Part shown: positions 1 to 10,314 of the stretch, in pieces
Layout of the letters: every line of letters starts with the position of its first letter
Position numbering within the stretch: position 1 is the first letter of the stretch
Source: Micropterix aruncella
Lineage: Eukaryota; Arthropoda; Insecta; Lepidoptera; Micropterigidae
Assembly (NCBI GenBank): GCA_944548615.1
Contig: OX155972.1
Location: forward strand, 2,717,625-2,781,624
Direction: 5' to 3'
Length of the DNA: 64,000 nt
Position numbers and translations under genes: made by a program
Notes under the pieces: generated by a model
Database searches by the model: none
What the model was told of the DNA's origin: nothing
Seen by the model: only the letters and a program-made list of their open reading frames with translations

Positions 1-684
1 CGGCGACCTCCACGCATGACATGCGAGCCTGGGTAGGACTCTGGCCTTAAGGTTAGTTTCCCCTAGGAATCAACCTTCTGGCGCTCCTGGACGGTCTGCG
101 CACCGTGCGGCATAAGCCAACCGATTGTGCACTCTGACTAACAGTCGGGGGAGTCTGGAAGCAGTACTGTTTCCTATAGAGCGGGGGTGGTTGCGGACCT
201 TACGGCGACTGCTCTTGAAACGACCATCGGCTACCCGATCCTGGGTGAACAGTCGGGCAAAGGATGCCGTGGTCCGCGATAGATTCGGTTTACACCGTCT
301 CACCGCTTCGTAAGGGAGGACCGCGCAAGCGACCTCGAACTCGTAACCAATCGAGGGACCGGAGCAATCTGGTCGCAATTGGAAGTAAGGGCGTGGAGTG
401 TAAGCCCGCTGGGTAACACTCCTGGCTATCTCGCGGTTAAGGCGTTCGCCTCTTACGGGCATGTGGCGGAGCTTGACGGTAGATTGTTTTGTCCAAGTCT
501 TCTGCGTTCACTTCACGGGAGAGAGAACGACTAATCGTTTAAAACTTCCTGAGGTGACGGGCTCGCCCGCTGTAGTCGACAACCCTAGTTGCACTAACAC
601 CCGGGGAGCTAATGGGCCCTTGTTGAGTTGGCCACGAAGACCCATTTGTTCGGGGTCGATCACACTCATTGGTCAACACCCATC
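1..684 (+). repeat. GC-rich ~685-bp repeat unit, copy 1 (tandem with copy 2)
   Basis: This GC-rich sequence is far from the local AT-rich background. The segment beginning around base 12 (cgcatgacatgcgagcc) recurs near 698 as cgcatgaagtgcgggcc, giving a period of about 685 bp. The same unit recurs at 685, 23098 and 28555, and reverse-complemented at 33540-35290 and 62540. Open frames exist on both strands but are broken in other copies, so I read it as non-coding. It does not match rRNA or tRNA that I recognise. The window edge cuts the unit, so its true start is unknown. Confidence 0.75.
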
Positions 685-1085
685 CGGCGGCCTTAACGCA
701 TGAAGTGCGGGCCCGGGTAGGACTCTGGCCTGAGGGCTAGTTTCCCCCAGGAGTCAACCTTCTTGCGCTCCTGGACGGTTTGCGCACCGTGCGACGTAAG
801 CCAATCAATTGTGCATTCTGACTAACAGTCGGGGGAGTCTGGTAACAGTACTGTCTCCTATAGAGCGGGGGTAGTTGTTGACCTTACGGCGTCTGCTCTT
901 GAAACGACCATCGGCTACCCGAGTCCGGGAGAACAGTCGGGCAAAAGATGCCGTGATCCGCGATAGATTCGGTTGACACCGTTTCACCGCTACGTAAGGG
1001 AGAGGACCGCGCAAGCGACCTCGAACTCGTAACCAGTTGGGAGACCCGCATTAATCTGGCCGCAACTGGAAGTAAGACCGGCCAT
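685..1085 (+). repeat. GC-rich ~685-bp repeat unit, copy 2, 3'-truncated
   Basis: This is a direct tandem continuation of copy 1. It carries the same ordered blocks: the cctatagagcgggggtagtt-like core, the gaaacgaccatcggctaccc block and the gggagaggaccgcgcaagcg block. Homology stops near 1085, where an unrelated inverted-repeat-rich sequence begins. Confidence 0.75.
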
Positions 1086-1330
1086 ACACGGACTGCTTGA
1101 AGCTGCCGACCGCTAGAAGCGGTCGCGACTGCTCGAGCAGTCTATCTATGCCGATCAATAGAAGATTGTAGTTCACTATGCAGTCGCAGCTTAAAGCAGT
1201 CAGGTCCTGACTGCTTTAAGCTGCGCAACCTCTACACACATTTTTTTCATGGTTGAAAACATGCCGTCGTGAGTTTCATACCCATGGCTGGCTTTCTGAG
1301 GGTTAAATGTTAAAGAATAGGATTTTATCA
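1086..1330. repeat. Inverted-repeat-rich segment with a perfect 20-bp-arm palindrome
   Basis: At 1185-1225 two perfect 20-bp arms (cgcagcttaaagcagtcagg and its complement) flank a single T. Nearby at 1112-1140 are shorter palindromes (gaccgctagaagcggtc, gactgctcgagcagtc). A related gactgcttaaagcggtcgcg motif occurs at about 26683. This is probably the end or core of a fold-back or MITE element, of unknown family. Confidence 0.6.
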
Positions 1331-1643
1331 TTAACCCCTTGAGTATGATACGACCAAATCTGGTTCTGAAAAATTATCCGTTGAGTATGATACGACCAGA
1401 TCTGGTTCCGCGTTTTTTTCACATCTTTGACGTTCTCATATTTATTCATAATTATCTAATTGTTTTACAAAATGATATTTCAATATTCTATATTCGAAAT
1501 TTCAATGCAATCATTGTGCAGTTGTTCTTTTTATGATTGGTGTAGTAGTTTCGTAGTTATAGTACTTTAAGGTCGATGTCGCCGAAAATCCTGCAAAAGA
1601 GACAGATGCATCCATGACAATACCCATTTACTCCAAGGGTTAA
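1331..1643 (+). mobile_element. TTAA-flanked MITE, family 1 (305-bp body), copy 1
   Basis: The element is bounded by TTAA at 1331-1334 and 1640-1643. Imperfect terminal inverted repeats begin CCC-TTGAGTA on the left and, reverse-complemented, CCCTTGGAGTA on the right. A TTAA duplication with CCC-starting termini is the hallmark of piggyBac-type transposition. Copies with the same 305-bp body lie at 19396-19708 and, inverted, at 24179-24491. The left end repeats a gagtatgatacgacc-A/G-atctggt motif, here 42 bp apart. No coding capacity is seen. Confidence 0.85.
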
Positions 1644-1753
1644 CACTACAAAATGAAATACAAAATATTTATTTATGGTACTTTTTCAAAATGGCACATA
1701 TTTAGGAACATAGAAATTAGTCTTTGCAAAAAACTTTGATTTTATAAATTCTC

Positions 1754-3180
1754 TTAACCCTTCACATCGCAAAGTTAAAATTCGGCCGTCCCGTTTGTTT
1801 TGTCAGTTTGGCGCGTGAAATTGGCGAGAGTCGATGGCCTTGAGGAAAACGATCATAAGTTATAAACCACTATACAGATCATAAAAAGAATAACTGTAAA
1901 ATGACCGCATTGAAATTTGAAATATAAAACATTATAAATTTATCTCGTAAAACAATTAAGATAATAATGAATAAATATTACAAAGTTGGCGAACTGAAAA
2001 AACTCGCATATAAAATCATTTCGATGTTTTTATAACAAATTACGGAAAATATGCAAAAATTGTAAATACAGTTATGTTCTTTATTAAATGCTTTACCAAA
2101 ACTATTATTTTGTTTTACTTAATTGCATACAAAAATATTTAGTTATTCAACCAATAATTTGATGTATTCTCGTAAAAAAAAAATATTTATTTTTTTATTT
2201 GTGACTACTTACGGTTTTTTTTTATATGAAATTCTTTCAAAATAACTTTTTTTACTATCTTAGAAAATCTTAGAAATCTTAGAAAATCACACCAGAACTT
2301 TCAGCTTTGTCTGATATTATAGAAAAATCTAAAGTTGTGAGAGTTGGCGTCCGCAACTTGATAATAAACTTTGAATGCTCATAATATAAAATTGGTTATA
2401 TTTTTTCAAATATATTGTCTCATTATATACTTATTATATGTAAAATAACTAATTATTATACTCCAAAAAGTCACATTTCATCGAAAAACTAGAAAATTGC
2501 ACTCAAAATATGGTAATTCTCATAGTAATTATCAAAACAAATTTATTTGCGCGAGCCATATTACGAAACAAATTTATAATTTTCAAAATACGGCTTATTA
2601 TGTGATTACTTAGGATGTAAATGAAGCAATACCTATTTTATTAGCGAATTAAAGCGATATTACGTCATATTTCGCGATATTTTGTGATATTTCATAGACA
2701 TTACAAAACACAAAAGGCCATCTATCCCCAGCGCGTAAGTTGTCGCCGAAGCATTTTCCATAAATATTCGTGAAAAATAGCAAATGGACTATCTCAATTG
2801 ACTAATCCTCATTCATTAACTACTTAAAAATGCAAATTACTCACTGTTCTCCAGTAAATGGCACAGAGACACTGCACAAACACCGTTTTTATCACCCATT
2901 TCGCGCGACTAAGCACGGCCGTGAAAGCGGCCGGCGATCACTGACGTTTGACGTCTCGGCTCACTTTTTAAATCGTCCTTCGATATTGCCAGACGGAAAT
3001 CTTGAATTGGAGATATTTTGGCCATATCGTAGCGCCCTCAAAAAGCGTATAGTACCCGCGTTTCGAATTGTAAATTGCATTTTTCGCAGCGGCGAGCGCT
3101 CCGTCCCGTAAGGGATGTTACGTAACTGGCGGGGGCCGACCTTTGGTTCCGTAAAGGATGTTACGGAGCGACCGGGTTAA
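1754..3180 (+). mobile_element. Long TTAA-flanked element, related to the copies at 13632 and 22623
   Basis: The element is bounded by TTAA at 1754-1757 and 3177-3180, with termini TTAACCCTTC and CCGGGTTAA. The left 430 bp align with the two halves of the interrupted element at 13632-17147. The right end carries ccgtaagggatgttacg at 3106 and ccgtaaaggatgttacg at 3149, exactly 43 bp apart. About 1.4 kb long, with no transposase ORF. The interior at 2700-3050 may contain a further insertion that I cannot delimit. The short ORF at 2830-3111 looks like chance. Confidence 0.55.
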
Positions 3181-3225
3181 CCACTATACTTTTTCAAGAA
3201 AAAAACATAAATTAATCTTTTACCC

Positions 3226-3775
3226 TTAACTTCTCAAGCAGCAAACGGAACAATGGTCCCAGAATTGAAATTACCATAGAGCAGCAAAGGGGACATTTGT
3301 CCCAACCGAGATCGGCCGATGTTTTTCAATTATTTACTCTTGATACCTCACATAAATCATACAGCCTGTGGTATGTGCGAAAAGAGGAGAAGATTCTCTG
3401 TCGTTAACTCGTTGGTTCATTATTTTTCATACAGTCGCCATTTTTTAATCTATGATTGAACCAAACCAAACCAAAAACTTCAATATTCATGTTGATTTTC
3501 AACACTGAATATTTTTTTATTTTTGTATGGGTATAAGTAAAACGAAGTCATAGGTTGAATGAAGCATATTATAATTATTATAAAAGTATTCACAATTTCT
3601 TGCATAGGGTGATTATTTCCAGAAAAAACATAGAAATGTTGGACAAGGCAGTTTTTTTTCTGTACCACAACTTTGACAGATAATTCTGAATAATGCTTAT
3701 TGCTTTACAAAACGACGTTACACTTATCTAATAGCAAATTTCAACAGGAACATAAAACAGGTCTTCTTTATACGA
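3226..3775 (+). mobile_element. TTAA-flanked element, family with GGGACA/TGTCCC palindromes, copy 1
   Basis: The left end is TTAA at 3226-3229. The segment is homologous, in opposite orientation, to 51105-51627, including the matching short ORFs at 3480-3668 and 51107-51403 (shared block HPMQEIVNTF), which reflect shared DNA rather than a gene. The left end contains gcagcaaa motifs at 3238 and 3281, each leading into a GGxACA...TGTCCC-like palindrome, 43 bp apart. The right end near 3775 is approximate. Confidence 0.6.
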
Positions 3776-4060
3776 TCCGTATAGGAGTTTCGGAGTAATC
3801 GTTGTTTTCCTGAAATGCAACTAATTCCAAACAATTCAGATAAAAATATCAACAATGACAATAAAAGTGATGTTTTGAAACTTTGCTTCTAAAAAATTAT
3901 GTCTACATTAACTCCAACCACAATTTACCTAATCTGTTGACTCTAGATTAAGAGCAGAAAAGGTTGCTCAGGGCGTTGTAGTGATCAATGGGAATATTGT
4001 TTTTTACTGATAAAAGATACGATAAAAATGCCCATAAGATAAAAAAAAACTGTTTTTGCT

Positions 4061-4131
4061 GTTTATTTTACAGATCTTTTACCAACACTGGTTTATTTTA
4101 CAGATATTTTACACACTGTTTTATTTTACAG
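4061..4131 (+). promoter_or_regulatory. Triplicated 3' splice-acceptor sequence
   Basis: The phrase (g)tttattttacagat occurs three times in tandem, with AG ends at 4073, 4103 and 4131 and spacings of 30 and 28 bp. The third is the acceptor that gives a phase-0 join to the exon at 4132. Tandem duplication of an acceptor can produce alternative splicing, but use of the first two is only an inference. Confidence 0.55.
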
Positions 4132-4224
4132 ATGAATGACAATATACAATCCTTAGAAGTAACATCTTTAGTAAAGGAAATGCCTTCCGATATAACTAGT
4201 GGCATAATATTCCAAGACATCACA
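4132..4224 (+). CDS. FBXO33-like F-box/LRR protein, exon a (first exon recognised here)
   Basis: This is the first of seven exons of a + strand host gene: 4132-4224, 18507-18668, 20565-20660, 21162-21284, 23843-23972, 26904-27058 and 31608-31736. All have AG/GT borders and the joined frame stays open to a TGA. This exon encodes 31 residues, starting MNDNIQSLEV and ending in phase 0 before gtaagt. F-box proteins act as substrate-recognition subunits of SCF ubiquitin ligases. The visible part would be the LRR-like substrate-binding region, and no F-box is present in the window. The FBXO33 resemblance rests on the exon e/f block (VAWRC...RLRG..LKVL) compared from memory, so the orthology is tentative. 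Whether ATG 4132 is the true start or an internal Met is unresolved. The next intron is 14.3 kb and packed with transposons. Confidence 0.6.
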
Positions 4225-4402
4225 GTAAGTACCTTTATTTTTATACTGAGGGACCCTTTTGAATAACATACTAAACAAGAAAATTGAAGAAGAAAAAAGA
4301 AAAATGAAGTTTTTTTTTCATATATGTTTTTATTTCAAAGATCAACCTACAATACCAAGCGAATTAATTGGCGCAGAGTATTTTTCATGGAAAAGGGCTT
4401 TA

Positions 4403-5218
4403 TCTATACTAATATTATAAAGAGGTAAAGTTTGTGAGGTTGTAGGGAGTAATCTCTAGATCTACTGAACCAATTTTTAAAATTCTTTTACCGATAGAAA
4501 GCCACGTTGTTGTGAGTGTCATAGGCTATATATTAATCCGAAAAATGAAAAGACTTTTTCGTGGTAGTCGGATTTGCAAAGTAAGTCTGAGAAAAAACGG
4601 TCAAATGAAAACGTTTCTTACGAACGCTGCCTTAACGATGAGAGATATATGATTGAGTTCTAAAGAAAAGTTGTAGAGGTTGATAATGCCTACAAAAAAG
4701 TCAGCGACAGCATATGTCTAACTTTTATATTTAGGTCACAAAAGTAGTTTTTTATATTAAAAAAATATTATCAACAATTATGAATTCTAATCAAAATAAG
4801 TAAATTTATCGTCTGAAGTTTTTAAAACAAAAGACTTTTCCCTTTTACTACATATAAATTTCCTTTTTACTGCATAAATGGTTAAAGAGATAATACGACA
4901 TAGGTATGGAACCGCGACCGTATCTCGGGTTGGAACTCCTGAAAGACAATATATTTTGTTACCAAATAATAACATTACATCTAATATAGTATACAGGGTA
5001 ATTTATTCAATAATAATCATTTCATTCACTCATTTGAAACCCGGTCATATAGCCAAATTGGGCATGCAAATACATACATATATATGCAGTAAAAATATAA
5101 CCCTCCTTTTGGCAGTGAGGAAATAAATCATAGCACTCAGTACTAACCGAATCACACTCATAATTTCATCACAAGTAAAAATGTTTACCGCCCATCGAAG
5201 TGGGCACGGGTCAGCTAG
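4403..5218 (+). mobile_element. Non-autonomous Helitron, copy 1 (816 bp)
   Basis: The 5' end is TCTATACTAATATTATAAA preceded by A. The 3' end is CTAG (5215-5218) followed by T. A GCCCA/TGGGC hairpin ends about 10 bp upstream of CTAG. These are the classical Helitron marks: TC start, subterminal hairpin, CTRR end, insertion between A and T. There is no Rep/helicase ORF. A homologous copy in inverse orientation lies at 41269-42181. Confidence 0.8.
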
Positions 5219-5222
5219 TTGA

Positions 5223-5311
5223 ACATAAATATACAAAAACGGTACTGGTAGTTATAGATTTTTAGTTTTAATATCTAACTACCAGTAGGTACTTTTTTTG
5301 TATGTTTATGT
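5223..5311. repeat. Small fold-back element next to the Helitron end
   Basis: Arms of about 37 nt (cataaatatacaaaaac-g-gtactggtagtta and its imperfect complement) flank a short AT spacer, making an 89-bp hairpin. Its family is not recognised. Confidence 0.5.
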
Positions 5312-5459
5312 CCAATAAAGCACTTTTCAAAGAAAATTACTTTGTTCCATTCACTTGGTACTGTATATAATAGATTGGCTGCTTACCTTGAACATCGAGA
5401 AATGTGTAGTGCTTTAAATCGAGAAAATCAACTTCAACACGCAATATTCTTTGGCAAAC

Positions 5460-6545
5460 TATAACCGCAAAATACTAATTTCCGTGTTTGGAAGAAACAC
5501 GGTAGAAACTACCAAAACCCAAAAGAATCAAAGTAAAAGGACGCCACCTCCTTTTAAAGAAAAAGAAGGAAACTAATTATATTTAAAAAAAAAAGATACC
5601 CGAAAGAAATTTTGAAAAAGAAAAAAATTAACCTCAAAAAACTATCTCAGAGAGTGGGCCAAATATTAATGAGCATTGGGTTTGGCCCTCAGAAAACCCT
5701 TTTCCTCAGACACACAAAAGACTACAGCACAAAAAGAAACACGAGAGTATGTAAAGTATCCGTGTTTATTCGCCCGCAGGCACCCTTCTTCAAATTCCGC
5801 TTATTGGCGTGTCACATGTGCTCATCCAAATAAAAATAACAGAATTCCAGAAATGAATGTAAATTCCTTGACGTGGGGGCAATTCCCGTCACATTTAGCG
5901 ACGATTTCGTCACTTATATAGCAGCAGTAATTATTCAAAAAAACCAGAAGTGCCGACAGCTGCGATCAATAGAAAAATCCGTTAAAATCTCGAGGATCCT
6001 ACGGGAAAAGCTACCCAAAATGAAATTAAAATGCTTACCAGATAAATCACACACACTTCACATCACAAATTTTACCGCCAGGCGGTTTATTTACGGCTTT
6101 CTTGTTTAATCTACTTTCTGCCTCCCTCGGCGGAGCAACAGCACCTGCCCCGCCATTGTTAAAACAGGAAATGAGTCTAACCGAACACGTTTGACAACTC
6201 ATTATTGCCAGAAACACGAATGTCTCTACTCTATGGCAAAGAGTGTAGATTTACTTCCAATTTTTTTTTTTAATCAAAGTTAAATTTTATGTAGGTTTTC
6301 TTTTTAATTAATATTATAATTTTTAGTTGTCATTCATTTATTTATTTATTTATCTTTTAATAAATATATCTCCATAATAGCAACATTAATGTCATCTGAC
6401 AGCTGTTAAGGAAAATTTTTGGATGATTTCAAAAAGCAACAATAAACAACATTTTCGGAACAGAAAAAGGTTATAGAAAACCCTGAGAAGTAACCTTTAA
6501 TGATAATTCGGGACACAAGCGCAAAAAAAAGGAATTTCTGTTACA
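5460..6545 (-). repeat. 3' LTR of the Ty3/gypsy element (1086 bp)
   Basis: Almost identical to 12527-13611. In element sense it begins TGTAACAGAAATTCC. The two nested ORFs at 5612-5921 recur at 12678-12987 only because the LTR is duplicated. Just upstream in element sense is the short G-rich stretch GGGTTGGGGC, a candidate polypurine tract. Confidence 0.95.
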
Positions 6546-7188
6546 GCCCCAACCCAAGAGAAAAATCGGGGGAGAAAAACCAACGATTTTGATTGAATCG
6601 TCCCGATTCACCAGCTACTACGAGCTTTACGCCACTAGAACAACAACAACTCCTAACTTAACAAACCTTCTTCACGTTAACTATAATCAATTAATCCGTT
6701 CAGTAACAATAGCAGAGGCAAACTTTTACCAACTAAAACTTACACCCATTACTCTTATCACCAGAGTAAGAAAAGAAAATCAAGAAATTAAACCCAACAC
6801 CAACATAACCAAAAAAAAACTTATGGAACTCCGACAACTTCCAACAACTAAGGAAGGATCAACTCATTGCGGATACCCGACTCCTACCGAAAACAACAAT
6901 AACTCTGACGTTAAACCTCGACTAAACGTTTACTTACTAAGAGACTATAGTAGTTGTCATTTACTACCTTTCATACCAATCCCCATTCATTCATCCCGGA
7001 CATGAGACATTCTTACAACAATAATGCTAGATAGAAATGCTAGCATGACTGACAAAACAAAATGATTTCAGCTATTGATACCACTTGGTACAATGCCTTT
7101 GTAAAGACAATTTAAAGGGCTCATTTTAGTTTCACCCAAGATAGACAATTTTTGTAATAGAATGTTAACGCGAAGAACTCCGATACTA
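6546..7188 (-). other. Non-coding region between the pol stop and the 3' LTR
   Basis: 643 bp with no sense-strand ORF, and in particular no env-like frame. On the + strand, antisense to the element, a 138-codon ORF runs 6589-7005 (MIESSRFTSY...). It has no recognisable domain and is Thr/Asn-rich, so I do not call it a gene. Confidence 0.6.
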
Positions 7189-10100
7189 CTATTCTGAACT
7201 ATTCGGATTTAGCTTAAAATCTTTAATATGCCAGGAACCTATATTCTTCCCTTTTGCATTTTCTAACTCGTACACCAACGCAGAGAGTTTTTTTATTATC
7301 TTACATTTTTCATATTTTGGGGCAAATTTGGAAATGTAATAATTCCCAGCATTACTTAGATAATAAGTCTTTTTATAGATCGTATCGCCTACTTGAAATT
7401 CCGCAGGACGGTGTTTTCGATCATAGTAAACTTTATTATGTGCATGTAATTTTAACAATTTTTGCCGCACTACATGAAAAATGTTAGATAATTCACTCAA
7501 ATTTTGAGCGTAAGACAACCTACTACCAAAAATAACCTCTGCTTGAGATTCCGGCGCCTGAGCATAAAAAGAACCATTCATAATCGGTTCACGACCATGG
7601 ACTAGGAAAAATGGACTGAACCCTGTTGATTCCGAGACTGCCGCGTTAATGGCCATCTGAACCTCAGAAAGATAAAGATCCCAGCTGCGATGATCGTCTT
7701 TTACACACAACGATAACGCAGTGACCACACTACGATTCTGACGCTCAGTTGGATTAACTTGAGGGCAATATTTCGGGTTTAAATATACTTTTGGAATTTT
7801 ATATTTCGCAATCAGTTCAGTGAACTCCCTTCCGATAAACTGTTTTCCATTGTCTGAAATTAAATACTGCGGAACACCATAGCGAAGGAATACATTATGT
7901 TCAACGACATAACTTACAAGTTTACTGGTAGCACGTTTTAACGGAAAAAGTAAACAGTATTTGCTAAAACAATCTGTCACCACGAGAACATGCATATTTC
8001 TGTTCCTCGTCATCGGATAAGGACCCAACAGATCGACCGAGACCATTTGGAACGGGAAGGCACAGGACTTAGGATTTCCTAGCTGACCCAAAGGGGAAAT
8101 ATTCGAATGTTTGTATTGCTGACATGTTTCACATTTAGAAACAAAGTTAACTACGTCTCCGTGTAAATTAGGCCAAAAGTAACGAAGACAAAGACGACGG
8201 TGTGTCTTAAAAATTCCAAAATGCATAGCCAAATCAGACTCATGATTTTCTCGAATAAGCTTTTCTCTAAGCTGCAACGGAACAACTAACTTCCAATCGT
8301 AACAACTGGTGAGTTGATACTTGCTTTTAGAGTACCTAAACAATTCATGGTCCTTAATCTGGAAATTTGGATATCCAGCGGGATTTTCAGACACTGCCTT
8401 AAACAAATCGTTGTACCATGAGTCGGAAACAACAGACAGAGAGGAAACGGGAAGCAACCGAGATAACGTGTCGGGAACCACATTATCGATACCTTTCTTG
8501 TGGACGATCTCGAAATCAAAAGCAGATAGACGAATACCCCATCGAGCCAGACGGCCGGTAGGATTTTTTAAGCGCAAAAACCAACGTAAGCTGGCATGAT
8601 CTGTAAAGATAGTGAATTTGGGACCGCCCTCCAAGTAACCGCGAAAATGCTCGACAGCATGAATAACACTTAGGGCTTCGCGTTCGGTAGCCGAATATCG
8701 CGTCTCAGCGGGTAAAAGTGTTCTACTCGTGAAAGCGATAGGATGATCGACGCCATCCACTTCCTGGGTTAAAACTCCGCCTAAACCGTACAACGATGCA
8801 TCGCAATGAAGAGCGAACGGTTTTGAATAATCCGGACAGGCCAAAATCGGACTAGAAACTAAGGCCGATTTCAGTTTTTGAAATGCCTCTTCCGCCTCGG
8901 GCGTCCACTCATAAGGGGGAGCACCTTTGCGGGTACTTGTCAACCGAGATAAGGGAGCAGCAATACTAGAAAAATTTTTAATGAACCGACGATACCAACC
9001 GGCCATACCAAGAAAACTCTTTACCATTTTTGGAGAATTTGGAGTAGGAAAATCGAGAATACATTTTACCTTCTCGGGATCGGTATGTAGACCGTGAGAA
9101 TCAACTACATACCCTAAATACTTCAATTCCTGACGGAAAAACTGACACTTCTTGAAATTTATAGAAAGGTTGGCATACAACAAGCGATCTAATACTTTGT
9201 TTAACAAAGTTATATGTTCTTCAAAAGTAGCAGATACAATAATTATGTCATCTAGGTAACAGAAAACTTTGTTTTCGAAAGAGGGATCGAACAATTTGTC
9301 AGCCAGTCTTTGCATGCACGCCGGCGAGTTTCTTAGGCCGAAGGCGCAAGATCTGAAGCAGAAGAATCCTCGACCAGGAACAGTGAAGCTACACTTCTCT
9401 CGTGAAGAAGGATCCAAAGGGATTTGCCAAAAGGCAGAGGATAAGTCGATAGAAGATAAATAATTCGCATCTCTCAAACTGTCCAAGATAGTAGTAATTC
9501 TCGGCAGGGGATACGCATCCGGTTTCGTGATAGAGTTCAGCTTCCTGCTATCGAGACAGAAACGAAGAGTACCATCTGACTTTGGAACAAAAATTGTTGG
9601 ATTATTCCAACCCCCGGAACTAGGTTCGACAACACCTAACTCTAACATCTTATCAACTTCTTCATTCAACAGCGCCAATCTAGCTGGAGACAAAGGATAG
9701 TAACGCTGTTTCACTGGAGGATGATCTCCAGTATCAATAACCTGGGACAACAAATTAGTACGACCGAGACCTTTGACTTCGGAAGAAATTTTTTTAAAAT
9801 TATTGATCATCCTGTCTGCTAGCGATCGCTGGTCTCCAGTCAATGAAGCAAAAGGCCGCAAGGCCCTCACTTCATTGACTCGATGCCAAACAATCGCATC
9901 GCAGGACTCAAACTTGACGAATTTTAATATTTCCGGAGCCAACTCAAATTCTCGGACAAAATCAATTCCCAAAATAAGGGAAGTACCTATATCAGGAGCT
10001 ACAACAGCTCGAATAACCTGGCATCGATTATTGAATTTAAAAGGAAGAAACATAGACCCAATCGTCTTAACCGAACTTGCATTAGCAGTGGATAAAGTCA

Positions 10101-10314
10101 CCAACGGAGACTTATTAAGAGTAAAACCGATATCAACTAAATATTTATGTGAATCAGCACCCAAAATCGTTACACTCGATCCAGTGTCGAGTAATCCACA
10201 AACAGTTATATCACCAAGTGAAACTTCTAAGAAAGGGCGACGGTTATCCTTCTCATTTGCAAACAATATCGAGGCAGAATGTAGAAAATCCTCTATTCTG
10301 CCCCGCCTTTCGAG
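7189..10314 (-). CDS. pol: Ty3/gypsy Pol polyprotein (protease, RT, RNase H, integrase)
   Basis: The -1 reading frame opens directly at the slippery site and runs 1041 codons to the stop at 7189. The first in-frame start-like codon is a TTG at 10266, consistent with expression by frameshifting rather than independent initiation. Residue numbers here count from that TTG. An aspartic protease motif (LLDTGSSVTILG) lies near 25-36, and reverse transcriptase with the catalytic FCYLDDII box near 340. RNase H has HCDAS near 490. Integrase has an HHCC zinc finger (H...H...CETC) near 690-725 and the D,D,E triad in SVDLLG, ISDNG and NPTERQ. The C-terminal tail near 955-1010 is GPY/F-like, without a chromodomain that I can see. 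All catalytic residues are present and there is no premature stop. The enzyme copies the element RNA into DNA and integrates it. The clade (mag-like or other) is not assigned. Confidence 0.95.
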   Translation of the reverse strand, partial: LERRGRIEDFLHSASILFANEKDNRRPFLEVSLGDITVCGLLDTGSSVTILGADSHKYLVDIGFTLNKSPLVTLSTANASSVKTIGSMFLPFKFNNRCQVIRAVVAPDIGTSLILGIDFVREFELAPEILKFVKFESCDAIVWHRVNEVRALRPFASLTGDQRSLADRMINNFKKISSEVKGLGRTNLLSQVIDTGDHPPVKQRYYPLSPARLALLNEEVDKMLELGVVEPSSGGWNNPTIFVPKSDGTLRFCLDSRKLNSITKPDAYPLPRITTILDSLRDANYLSSIDLSSAFWQIPLDPSSREKCSFTVPGRGFFCFRSCAFGLRNSPACMQRLADKLFDPSFENKVFCYLDDIIIVSATFEEHITLLNKVLDRLLYANLSINFKKCQFFRQELKYLGYVVDSHGLHTDPEKVKCILDFPTPNSPKMVKSFLGMAGWYRRFIKNFSSIAAPLSRLTSTRKGAPPYEWTPEAEEAFQKLKSALVSSPILACPDYSKPFALHCDASLYGLGGVLTQEVDGVDHPIAFTSRTLLPAETRYSATEREALSVIHAVEHFRGYLEGGPKFTIFTDHASLRWFLRLKNPTGRLARWGIRLSAFDFEIVHKKGIDNVVPDTLSRLLPVSSLSVVSDSWYNDLFKAVSENPAGYPNFQIKDHELFRYSKSKYQLTSCYDWKLVVPLQLREKLIRENHESDLAMHFGIFKTHRRLCLRYFWPNLHGDVVNFVSKCETCQQYKHSNISPLGQLGNPKSCAFPFQMVSVDLLGPYPMTRNRNMHVLVVTDCFSKYCLLFPLKRATSKLVSYVVEHNVFLRYGVPQYLISDNGKQFIGREFTELIAKYKIPKVYLNPKYCPQVNPTERQNRSVVTALSLCVKDDHRSWDLYLSEVQMAINAAVSESTGFSPFFLVHGREPIMNGSFYAQAPESQAEVIFGSRLSYAQNLSELSNIFHVVRQKLLKLHAHNKVYYDRKHRPAEFQVGDTIYKKTYYLSNAGNYYISKFAPKYEKCKIIKKLSALVYELENAKGKNIGSWHIKDFKLNPNSSE

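Noticed and set aside
70..462. 130-codon minus ORF in the GC-rich repeat (and its relatives at 805, 23182 and 28493)
   Set aside because: Other copies carry shifts and deletions that break the frame, and the similarity is simply that of the repeated DNA.
3480..3668. Conserved short ORF shared with 51107-51403
   Set aside because: Both lie inside copies of one TTAA element; conservation comes from recent copying, and the two differ by frame-changing edges.
5612..6109. ORFs inside the left LTR, repeated at 12678-13175
   Set aside because: Identical because the LTR is duplicated; they are overlapping frames with no domain, on the strand opposite to gag and pol.
6589..7005. 138-codon ORF antisense to the Ty3/gypsy 3' region
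   Set aside because: Low-complexity Thr/Asn-rich, no domain, wrong strand for an env gene.
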